This document shows, in pieces, positions 1 to 9,204 of a DNA stretch of 64,000 nt. Numbering within the stretch: position 1 is the first letter of the stretch; each line of letters begins with the position of its first letter. The position numbers and the translations under genes were made by a program. Origin of the DNA: Stemphylium vesicarium (taxonomy: Eukaryota > Ascomycota > Dothideomycetes > Pleosporales > Pleosporaceae); contig QXCR01000047.1 in the NCBI GenBank assembly GCA_004380135.1, positions 281,752 through 345,751 of the forward strand, given 5' to 3'. The notes under the pieces are model-generated. The model worked only from the letters and a program-made list of their open reading frames with translations, did not search any database and had not been told where the DNA came from.

Positions 1-453
1 GGAAATAGAGATGAAAAGATCAGACGAAATCTTGTTGTGTACGGAGAGCTCGTCTTGCCATAATAATGGCGTTAGCGAATACATGCCTCTGGTTGGTTAG
101 TTTGAAAGCAAGGGAAGGTGCGTCCCCACCACACCCGAGGACTGTAGGCTAGGCAACCTCGGGTCAACATGGATCAGAGAATCTGGACCAACATGACAAC
201 AAGTCAAGAATGAATTGCAATCCTGGTGACGATTAACGGCTCCAATCAGGTAGGAAAAGCAACCATGCATTCACAGGTGAGAATGTTCAGTTCTAGAAAG
301 CATCGAGCAGCAAGCACGGAGCCTATGTCGATCAAAGTATTATTTAGTCATTGAACCTTGTCAAGAAATACAAACTAGAAGTACAGTGCTAGAGTTCCTT
401 TCCAACTCATTGGCATTATCGAGGTGGTCCGTTTTTCATCTGTGCGATGATCG
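1..453. other. Non-coding window edge, no gene seen
   Basis: No credible coding frame was found on either strand. The stretch lies downstream of the minus-strand gene that ends at 454, so part of it is probably that gene's 3' untranslated region. Confidence 0.5.
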
Positions 454-1878
454 CTATAGGGAATCCCGACCAACAGGTTTACGCTTGACCGACGGGCTAG
501 AGGCCACTTCAGGTAGATCTGCAGTAAGCTCCTTCATAGCCATAAAATCCTCGTCGTTTTTACCAGCCACTTCTGTCCTTAGCTTCTCCACGGTGGTTAT
601 CTCGCCCAACCAGCGCTTTCCCGTCTTGTGGTCAAAGTGAACTGGCTGTACCATTCCACGGTAGTTGGACATATCCTCTAGCGTTGGAGGGTATATGATG
701 GTTGTCTCTCTACGTTCGAATCCCTCCTCGGTAACGTATGGTTTGCCCTCGATGATCTGGGGTTCCGTGCGCCACTCGAACGGAGTCTCTGGGAGCGCCG
801 TTTCCTTTTGAACAATATCCCACCACCTGTTTTTACCCGTACGAGCCGGTAGCTCATCGGCGGAGATTTCAATCAAGCCCTCTCCGTCAGGATTGGGTAT
901 GAAGTGGCGAGGGGGAAGGACTTCGGTCTGGAGTACAGGCTGCAGTCGGTGGTAATAGGTGTAGTTGTGAATCTCACGGTGGATTTGCTGCTGGATGACC
1001 TCGTGCTCGTGGGGTTTGATCACTTCGTGCGTGACGGCTGTAGTGACTTTGGTCAGCCCCGACTCCATGCGCTGCGTTTGTAGGCCTCGAAGAAGGAGAG
1101 TATTATTACTTACTCGGAGCCCAGGTGGTTTCTCTGTCCGTGTCTACCGTATCCTTCAAGTCCACAACGCCCTTGAGCATTGATTTCTGTTTAACCTTCC
1201 AGTCATTCCCACCTTCCATGCCGGCATATTCTCTTTTAGAGGCAACATTCAACGGCTTGACAGCCATTTCATGACGGGCTCTTCTGTTCTGGCTCTCCAC
1301 ATTGTGCGCGTGGGCACCCTCAGTGAAATTGTTCGTGGTGGTCACTGCACTACCGATTGGTTGCTGTCGAGGTTCGTGGATGGAGGGATCTGCGCTCAGT
1401 CAACATCCTGCATGTGATATTCATCGAACTTTGTAAACCTACTTGGTATCGCTGGAAGCGGTTTCAGAAGATCGGCATCGGTAATGGATTCATGATGATT
1501 GATTTTCCTGCTTTCCGTTTTTTGTTCGCCGCCGGGTGCAAGTACGGGGAGATAAGATCGGTAGTTATCCGCAATGGAGCCATTGGGGTCGACATGTTTG
1601 GATTGAGAATCAGAAGAGGAGGAAGAGGCAGATAGCGGGGCAGCTGAGCGGGTGACTGCGTCGCTTTCGTGGGTAGCCTTGGGATGGTGGGCACGACTTG
1701 CTCGCGGGGATGCGTTGTTAGAAGATGAAGATGTAGGCCGGTCGCGCTGATGGGGCGATGTAGGATGGCGTTCGGCGCGCGGACTAGAATCCCCAGACTG
1801 TTCGTACGAAGCCCTAGGAGATTGGGTCGGCGATGACCTCTTCCGCATGTGCAGCACGGCCTTTAACTTTTCCTTCAT
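454..1878 (-). CDS. Hydrophilic allergen/LEA-like protein with HEV-KP-H repeat motif
   Basis: This is a three-exon model of about 419 residues: 1878-1439, 1349-1114 and 1037-454. The second junction (intron 1113-1038) is well supported by a GTAAGT donor, a CTGAC branch site and a CTACAG acceptor, and it joins TTWAP to VTHEVIKPHEHEV, the order I recall for this fungal family. The first junction (1438-1350, GTTTAC donor) is weaker. The start at 1878 is the first ATG of an uninterrupted frame. The N-terminal third is Ser/Pro-rich and looks disordered; the C-terminal half has the HEVIKPHEHE...HREIHN...VLPPRHF block. There is no signal peptide or membrane segment. The biochemical role is unknown; such proteins are usually described as stress-associated and LEA-like. 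The gene is divergent from a related gene at 3449. Confidence 0.72.
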
Positions 1879-3448
1879 GCTGACGAAGTGGTGAGCCGAA
1901 AACAAATACGTGGAGGTATCTAGGTGAAGCGTTTGCCGACGGCACCAGAGCAGGCAAAGCTCAGGCAATCTATGCTGGCCTCGTTGGGGCACAGGCCGAA
2001 GTTTGGACTGAATGACGCACTGGGAGCACTTGCCCTAAGCTCAAACCTTCGCGCACCACAGCCGTCGACAGCGAAGCCGCAGGGCAGGAGCGAGTTCCAG
2101 AGGCACGGCTAGCTAAAGCAAATGTGCCGACTTCCAGAAAGCAAACGGCAGAAAAGACTAGATGGCTTCATGCGAATGCTGTGTCACAGTAGCCATCCAG
2201 GCCTGGGCTCGAATAGCACATGCAAAAGTATCTCTCTCCCTGGCTGCGGCCTGTCCGGAGCGATCCAGACTTGCCTTTTTGCTGGAGCTCTCTTTATCGG
2301 TACAGGCCGTACTCGACGGAAGCGGCATTGAGTGGCAACTGCATGACGTATCCTCTGCCACGAAGGTACCTGCGGTCTCGCGGGCGATGACTGCTTTCTC
2401 GGTGTACTGCTGGCAAACATGGGAAAAGCAAATGGTAACTATTGCCGAACTGGTGTGTCACGACGGAGATCACAGCGGCATGACGACAGGGACTGGGGAG
2501 GGGGAAGTCTGGTCGCGGGCGGATCCACACAGCTTAGGAGATCACCACAGCGTCCCACCCCATGAGCCAACCGCTCAGGCCAGGCCGCCGGGAGTTCCGA
2601 AGCAGCAACGCATCTTGGCTTCGGTACTTGGTTGCATATTGGCGGGGTCTGGTGATGAATTTGACAACAGCACCAGGTGATCATGGCCAAGTAGTTTCTT
2701 GATGCTGCTTTCGCTGTCGCTGTTTGCTTGTTTGGGAGGCGCACGGATCCCCTGTCTTGCAAAGGAAGCGACGAGATCCTAGCGCCGATCCCGCCTATCA
2801 TTTGTGGATGAGTGGCTCTCTCCCCAACTGCGTGCAAACTGCGTGCACAACACCGCACCTCTCTCTGTGAACCAGATTTGGCCTTCGGACTCGCTTTATG
2901 CGTCCGAATCCTTCGCGAAGCCCAATTCCTGCTTGAATCCGTTTGCATACGCATTATGACTACATCGCGCCCACTAGCTCTGCGGCAGGCGTGCAACGAC
3001 AGCACTAAGTGTGCCATAGTGCCATACTCCGCGTCAATTTTACCAAGCCGTCTTTCCCGCCGTCTCTGCAGGCGCTGGGTGGGCTACCCTTGACGTACAT
3101 CAGCTGTGTGTAGTGCCCGCATTACATGGCCCAATGGGAGCCGCTGGAAGCATCGATCGAGACCCAGACAACATCAACCCACTGTTCCTACCCTATGATG
3201 CTGTTGTCTTGTTCTGGGAACAAGGCAGTGCAGCCACCTCCTGCCGCCTGTACCAGAGCCTGCTATTTCAATTACGTCGTCGTGCGTTTGTCCCACCAGT
3301 CCTCTCGAGTGTATAAAGAGGCACTGCACCAGCCTCTTGGGAGCATCATCATCACACCATTACCCCTCCACTATTCACCAACAACTCAATTCACACACTT
3401 CCACAAACCAACCCTACCAACAACAACTTCACTACCACTCCAATCAAA
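1879..3448. promoter_or_regulatory. Shared divergent intergenic region of the two LEA-like genes
   Basis: About 1.57 kb separates the two divergent start codons. I see no convincing gene; the open frames here lack family features and look like chance. The part next to the plus-strand gene holds a TATA box and a CA-rich leader, so the region probably drives both genes. Confidence 0.45.
3312..3317 (+). promoter_or_regulatory. TATA box of the 3449 gene
   Basis: A TATAAA hexamer lies about 130 bases upstream of the ATG at 3449 and is followed by a CA-rich, ATG-free leader. This is typical of a strongly or inducibly expressed fungal gene. It is seen in sequence only; no transcript evidence is available. 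Confidence 0.55.
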
Positions 3449-4651
3449 ATGGACAAGGCCAAGGCAGCTATCACCGACTTCATGGGCAAGTCCGGTCACC
3501 ATGATACCACTGTCCACGAGGCAGTCGCCCCCGCGGTCCAGCACGAGGTCGTGAAGCCTCACGTACATGAGGAAATTAACACCGCTGTCGACAAGGAGGT
3601 CCACCAAGACCACTACCACCGCACTGTCCAGCCTATCCAGGACCGTGATGTTCTCCCTGAGACTCACACTGCTAAGCTTGGTGCTGTTCAACACCGCGAG
3701 TTCGACCACCGTGATGCAGACGCTACCAAGAGGGCTCTTGTCGACGACCAGGCTCGCTTTGCTGACGAGAGGCGCATCGATGACACCACCCACAGCCAGA
3801 GTGTTGCCCCCACTGTTGGCGGAGAGCACGTCCACCACGTAAGTTCCGCAGAATCTTGTATCCAGTGCCTATTCTAATGCACTGCAGCACATCCACGAGA
3901 CCATCCAGCCCGTAGTCCAGAAGGAGACCATCCAGCCCAACGTAGTCCACACCACCGTCCCCATCCATGAGGTTCATCATAACAAGGCGACCCACCATGA
4001 CACCACTGCTCTGCCTGCCATGACCATGGAGCAGTTCAAGGCCAAGGGTGGAGCTCTTACTGGACGTGAGGAGCGCTACGATGAGTTCGAAGGTGTCCCC
4101 AAGAACATTGGTGGCGCTGGAGGCGTCGCTGGAGGTCTTGTTGCAGGCGAGGGCCTCGCGCACAAGACCCACCACACCCACGGCGACGCCCGCCACGGTG
4201 ACTTGGAGACTCGCAACCCTATTGACCGCAACAACGACGGCAAGGTCGATGCTCACGACTTGTCCAGCAACCGCTCTCACGGAACCCACAACCCCGCTGA
4301 TCGCAACAATGACGGCAAGGTCGATGCCCATGACCTGTCCAGCAACCGCTCCCACGAGCACGGCTCTGTTGACAGGAACAGCGACCTCAACGACCCTGCC
4401 CGCAACAGTACGTACAAATCTGAGTGTTGCCCATGATTATTGCTAACTCCCAACCAGAGCATGCCGGCGCTACAGGTACGAAAGATTCTAGCGGAGAGGT
4501 CCACGGTGGCAGCGGCAAGGGCAACATTGAGCACCGTCCCAACGAGGATGGCAGTTTGCCCAAAGCTCTCACCGAGGACGTCTCCAAAGCCGTTCCCCAT
4601 TCCCAAGCCCAAGAGGATCAAGTAAACGCAATGAAGAAAGACCAACACTAG
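3449..4651 (+). CDS. Allergen/LEA-like protein with EF-hand-like repeats; in-frame TAG before conserved tail
   Basis: Exons 3449-3838, 3888-4407 and 4458-4651 give 367 residues. Both introns (49 and 50 bases) have GT-AG ends. The protein is very rich in His, Asp and Glu, with HEVVKPHVHE and a paired HIHETIQPVVQKETIQP segment, then a Gly-rich stretch. Two tandem 25-residue repeats each contain DRNNDGKVDAHD, an EF-hand/dockerin-like loop. There is no signal peptide. The reading frame stops at TAG 4649-4651, but continues in the same frame through SLMDKLNP, a 53-base intron (4695-4747) and DADGDGKAGFMK to TAA at 4789-4791, a C-terminus I recognise from this family. The gene may therefore be truncated, read through, or mis-sequenced at that base. 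The function is unknown; a stress or desiccation role is inferred. Confidence 0.85.
4215..4364 (+). repeat. Tandem 75-bp in-frame repeat coding for an EF-hand-like loop
   Basis: Two near-identical 75-base units (4215-4289 and 4290-4364) encode NP-x-DRNNDGKVDAHDL-SSNRSH. The Asp-x-Asn-x-Asp-Gly spacing with Asp at loop position 12 resembles a calcium-binding loop. The period is a multiple of three, so copy number can change without a frameshift. Confidence 0.85.
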
Positions 4652-5048
4652 ACAGGTCAACACAAGCCCAGCCTCATGGATAAGCTCAACCCTAGTATGT
4701 AACAACACAGCCGAAATTTAACAAGTTTGTCACTAATCATCTCGCAGAGGTCGACGCTGATGGTGATGGCAAGGCCGGATTCATGAAATAAGCGCATAGT
4801 ACCACGACGCGATCAGTGTGATTGAATGCGAGATACCAAGGACCTAATCCTATGACATTGTAATATTAGCCTAGTAATTAACAACATCAACAAGAACAAT
4901 CTTGCTTCTGTGTGCACTCATTGCTACATACCTCGTGACATTGCAGGCAGTCTTTTCTTAACGTCACGAGCTTCCTCATTTTTCTCTTTCACCCATTTAC
5001 ATATCAGTAGTAGTATTGTTTTTACCCATGTGAGCTGATGCGAACTTT

Positions 5049-5649
5049 TTAACGTAACACCCTTTCGGCGATGGGTGACCACTGATCAATTGGCCTTTCG
5101 GTTGGCACCAATACTACCCTTCCACCATTCCACCCTCCCATTTGGACTTCAAGCATGTCTAATGATGCCAACGCATCCGCTTCGACCGGTGGGCAGTCGT
5201 GGCTGCGGCATTTAGCGAATACACAGTGTAGGCTTCATCAATACTTACTACATCAAACTCACATGTGGCATATACTTGTCTGCGACCCATGCTCCTGCTA
5301 TATTCTCATCGGAGAATCCGTCAACCTGTTGCCTACACTGCTGTGCCAGCTTCTTTACCCCGTCGCTCTTCTTGCACTCGATGTACAACTTCCGAAAGAA
5401 GACATCTTCGCTGCCTAGTCTTTCAAACTTAATTTGCACATCCGTCCCGGAAAACAGATCGAGTGAGTCCAGCCAAGCTTGGGCATCCGAGCCGTATTTC
5501 GATGGCGAGATCTCCGAGGTCAAGGTGAGGTGAGGGAGAAAGCGGTGAATTGAACCGAACTGCTTGGATGTCTTGTCGATGAGTGCGGGTAAGGCTTTGT
5601 TTAGAGGGTGGTCTGTTGGCGGCAGCAGCCAAAGCGATGAACCTGGCAT
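5049..5649 (-). CDS. CPD1: 2',3'-cyclic-nucleotide 3'-phosphodiesterase (2H family)
   Basis: Exons 5649-5249 and 5202-5049 encode 184 residues; the 46-base intron (5248-5203) has a GTAAGT donor and a GCAG acceptor. The start at MPGSSLWLLPP is the usual N-terminus of fungal members. The two signature motifs of the 2H phosphoesterase superfamily are present: HLTLTS in the first half and HVSLMY at the exon junction, where splicing restores the Tyr after HVSLM. The C-terminal segment continues to ...IAERVLR. The enzyme opens ADP-ribose 1'',2''-cyclic phosphate, a by-product of tRNA splicing, to the 1''-phosphate and is expected to be cytosolic. Length and both motifs fit the family, so I see no sign of decay. 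Confidence 0.87.
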
Positions 5650-5959
5650 GTCTAATTGACTCGATAAGTTTGATCTACTAGACGTCAGGTTGGAAGAAAG
5701 TAATGTCAAGCTTCACTGCCCCTCATGTTCGGCCCAGCACTGCGGGTGGCTAGCGACGCCACGTGGCCAGTGCCCCGGAGCATCAGCCACAAGCGACTCG
5801 GGAGGGTTGGCGCGACTTGCATGTGAAAGTCCACATCGACCCTGACAAGCGTTCCCACTTACTCGATGGTACCTCGTTTCGGCAGACGCGACGAATGAAC
5901 ATGCGCCTTTGCACACTGCGGCGCTGTCAGCCGATCACTTTCTGGAGTAGCCCAACGCT
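5650..5959. promoter_or_regulatory. Short divergent promoter region
   Basis: About 310 bases lie between the divergent starts of the phosphodiesterase and the patatin-like gene. No gene is seen; it presumably holds both promoters. Confidence 0.4.
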
Positions 5960-7951
5960 ATGGATGGTGCGCTGAGCGTCGCGTCTGGGGCACTGTGGAG
6001 CTTCCTCCTGTGCTTCTTCGATGTGGCTTTCTTTTGGCAGCGGGTGCGTCTTTCTCACAGGGCCAACTATCCCGGCTTTGCAGTCGTTTGAAATACCCTC
6101 AGGTGGAATGCTGATATGTTGAAGAAACTATACGCGTGGTGGACGCAGAAGAGCCAGCGAGACCTGCTGCTGGAGGCTATCAGCAATGCGCGGCTGTTCG
6201 AGGAATGGGAGGCCGCTGCGTATAAGCTCGATGAGGTCCTCGACTATGACATGTGGCAAGTCTATCATCTCGTCTCATATAAAACACCCCTCCCTTGAGC
6301 TCCGGCTGATGATGGTATTCGCAGGCGCCAGACAGCCATAAGCAAAGACTATGATCACCGCCTGATCCACCAGCGTCTCTCCGCGATCTACGAAGCCCAG
6401 GAAGACAATGACATTCTTGGCCTCATAAACCTTCTTCGCAGCGGTCTCGTGCGCAACCTCGGAAACATAACCGCATCGAAACTCTACAATCGCGCCTACG
6501 CTGGAACGAAGCTCTTGATCGAAGATTACGTCACGCAGGTTGCCTACGCGATCGAGAACCTTACACAATACCCCACGTCGAGGAACTCGGATACAGGATT
6601 GACAAACCAGGCAAAGCTGGATGTTCTCCATGATACGAGGCAAGCGTTTGGAAGGTCGGTCTTGGTGCTTCAAGGTGGACAGGTTTTCGGGCTGTGCCAT
6701 CTGGGCGTCGTGAAAGCACTGCACCTGCGTGGCTTGCTTCCCCGAATCATTGCTGGAACTGCTACTGGGGCTCTCATAGCGGCCTTGGTGGGTGTTCATA
6801 CGGAAGACGAATTGCTGGAGTTCCTCACTGGAACAAACATCGACTTGACAGCCTTCTCCAACAGACCATATAGGAATGGGGCTGGAGGTAGCACGCGGCT
6901 TGGAACTCTGATACGGCGTGTTAAGAGATGGTGGAATCAGGGCCATTTTCTTGACGTTGGTGTACTGGAACATGTTCTAAGAGCCAATGTTGGGGATCTG
7001 ACCTTTGAGGAGGCATATGCAAGAACAAAGAGGGTGTTGAACATTACAGTCACAACTAGTAGTGGCGGCGGCGTTCCTAACCTGCTCAACTACCTGACAG
7101 CCCCCAATGTCGTACGTATATTCATGCCGATGTGCCTTGGAACTTACTAACAGCTACAGCTCATCTGGTCCGCAGCTCTTGCTTCTAATGCGACATCCTC
7201 CTCGACACTCTATCACTCGGTCACGATGATGTGTAAAGACGAAGAAGGCAACATCGTTCCGTGGTCTCCAGCCTCTAAAACTACTTTTCGCCCCTACACG
7301 CACGCATCCTACCGCGACCGCGAGTCTCCACTACACCGCATCGGCGAGCTCTTCAACGTGAATCACTTTATCGTTTCGCAAGCGCGGCCCTACCTAGCAC
7401 CTTTCCTACGTTCCGACCTACACCACCCCAATCCGAACCAAGACGGTCGCTGGCAACTCAGCATGCCGATTTTGCGCCTCGTGGTTTTAGAAATACAGCA
7501 CAGGCTACAGCAACTGGACGAGCTTGGCCTGCTCCCTCCCTCAATCCGTCGTTTTCTGCTTGACGAGAACATTCCTGGCCCCAGTCTTACGCTGGTGCCT
7601 GAGCTCACCCCAAGCGACTTCTTCAAGCTGCTAGAGAATCCTACAAAAGAAGCAATTGATTATTGGATACTCAAGGGCGAGAGAATTGTGTGGCCGGCGG
7701 TCACTTCATTGAAGATCAGGTGTGCCATTGAAGTGGAACTTGATCGGGGATACCAGCTTGTCAGGCGCAGAAAGCCTTTCGATCTTGAGCCTGCTGGGAC
7801 TGTTGCAGGAGGGGATAGTGGTGGAGGTTTAAGGAAGAGTGGGAGCAGGGGCGAGGTGCAATCCATGTATGGATGGGACGGCGATGCTCGAGGTTCTGAG
7901 ATTAGGCACAGACCGACGAGGGCGGCGAGTTTTGCGGGTAACATTTCCTAA
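5960..7951 (+). CDS. Patatin-like lipid hydrolase homologue (Tgl3/4/5-like), N-terminal in-frame TGA, atypical catalytic motif
   Basis: The model is 5960-6255, 6325-7111 and 7160-7951, 625 codons in one frame. It begins with a hydrophobic segment (LWSFLLCFFDVAFFWQR), a probable membrane or lipid-droplet anchor, followed by MLKKLYAWW and the domain-preceding helix typical of fungal triacylglycerol lipases. The patatin fold shows GGQVFGLCHLGVVKAL and the signature NVNHFIVSQ. The frame is broken once, by TGA at 6089-6091 between GFAVV and NTLRWNADML; otherwise translation would have to begin at ATG 6116, giving 572 residues without the anchor. The first intron (6256-6324) is of the GC-AG type. 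The expected GxSxG nucleophile elbow reads GTATG and no DGG/DGS is visible, so catalysis is doubtful. I expect lipid-droplet association, but as a decayed or non-catalytic relative. Confidence 0.75.
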
Positions 7952-8418
7952 CTATTCCTTGACCCAAAAATTGGACTTTGTTGCGCATACCGCGGCGGAA
8001 ATCTAATCAACCGCAAAAACTATGGGGGTTCATTTCATAAACTTTGAATAAGATTGTCTCAACCCTATGTCCGCGTGAACGATGTAGTCTATTTCTGCCA
8101 CAAACATTGAATACTCTAAGACAATCTGGTATGCTTCATTCGGACAACGGCCAACTATGCGCGCGAACCTCCGTGATCAGCCTTACCCGCCCTGCAGCAA
8201 GCCTGGCAGCCCGGGCACGTCATTCACGCTAAAAGAATTGAAAGTTCCCACTGGGACCAAAGATCATGTTGAGAATGCGAATTAGCCGTTGATCCGTCAA
8301 TTGACACTTTAAAAACACTATTGCGCCTCTGAAGACCCTTTCTCAGTCCATTCCAAACCTCCAAACTTGAACACTTGACCCAACATTCTCATCGCGACCT
8401 CACCCGCAGCTTTCTACA
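7952..8418. promoter_or_regulatory. Intergenic, upstream of APS kinase
   Basis: No gene is seen. It covers the patatin-like gene's 3' end and the APS kinase promoter and leader. Confidence 0.4.
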
Positions 8419-9204
8419 ATGGCGACGTGAGCCCCACCATACCCCGCCATCAGCACAGAAATCGCTAACAGCGCTCTTCAGCAACATCACCTGGCACCCA
8501 TCTCTCTCGCGCGATGAGCGCAATACATTCCGCAAGCAAAAGGGCTTCACCATCTGGTTCACCGGTCTATCGGCGTCCGGCAAGTCCACCATTGCGACCG
8601 CGCTTGAGCAGCATCTTCTGCACCTCGGATACGGAGCGTACCGTCTCGATGGTGACAACGTGCGCTTTGGGTTGAACAAGGACCTTGGATTCACAGAGAA
8701 GGACCGCAATGAGAACATCAGGCGGATAGCAGAGGTGCGTTGATTTCCGCACTGCAATGAGTGCTTAACAAGTCTCTGTGCATGCGAAACCCCCCTCGCC
8801 AGAACCACGGAAAAAGCTGACAGAACATGTCCACATCTCAGGTCGCCAAGCTCTTCGCCGACTCCTCCACCATCGCCATCACATCCTTCATCTCACCCTA
8901 CAAGGCCGACCGCCAGCAGGCCCGCGACCTGCACGCGGTAACCACCGGCACCGACTCGCCACTCGCCTTTGTCGAGGTCTTCGTCGACCTGCCGCTCGAG
9001 GTAGCAGAGGCACGCGATCCCAAAGGTCTCTACAAGAAGGCGAGAGAGGGCATAATCCCCGAATTCACCGGCATCAGCGCGCCGTACGAGGCGCCCGAGA
9101 AGCCCGAGATTCACATCAGGAGCGACAAGAAGAGCGTCGAGGACAGTGTTGTGGAGATTGTGGAGTACCTGCAATCCAAGGGTTTGTTGGAGCAGAAGAA
9201 GTAG
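8419..9204 (+). CDS. MET14: Adenylylsulfate (APS) kinase
   Basis: Exons 8419-8426, 8482-8734 and 8842-9204 encode 207 residues. The first exon supplies only eight bases (Met-Ala and two bases of Thr); splicing to 8482 gives MATNITWHPSLS, the standard fungal N-terminus, which fixes the start. The P-loop is GLSASGKST, followed by the LDGDNVRFGLNKDLGF and NIRRIAEVAKLF segments, then SFISPYKADR and FVEVFVDLPLEVAEARDPKGLYKKAR. These cover the ATP and APS sites of the family. The enzyme phosphorylates APS to PAPS in sulfate assimilation, in the cytosol. All key residues I can check are present and the length is normal. The second intron (8735-8841) is 107 bases. Confidence 0.95.

Noticed and set aside
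2162..2680. 172-codon plus-strand frame between the LEA-like genes
   Set aside because: No motif or splice context; it overlaps other frames of similar quality on the opposite strand, as expected of chance in GC-rich promoter DNA.
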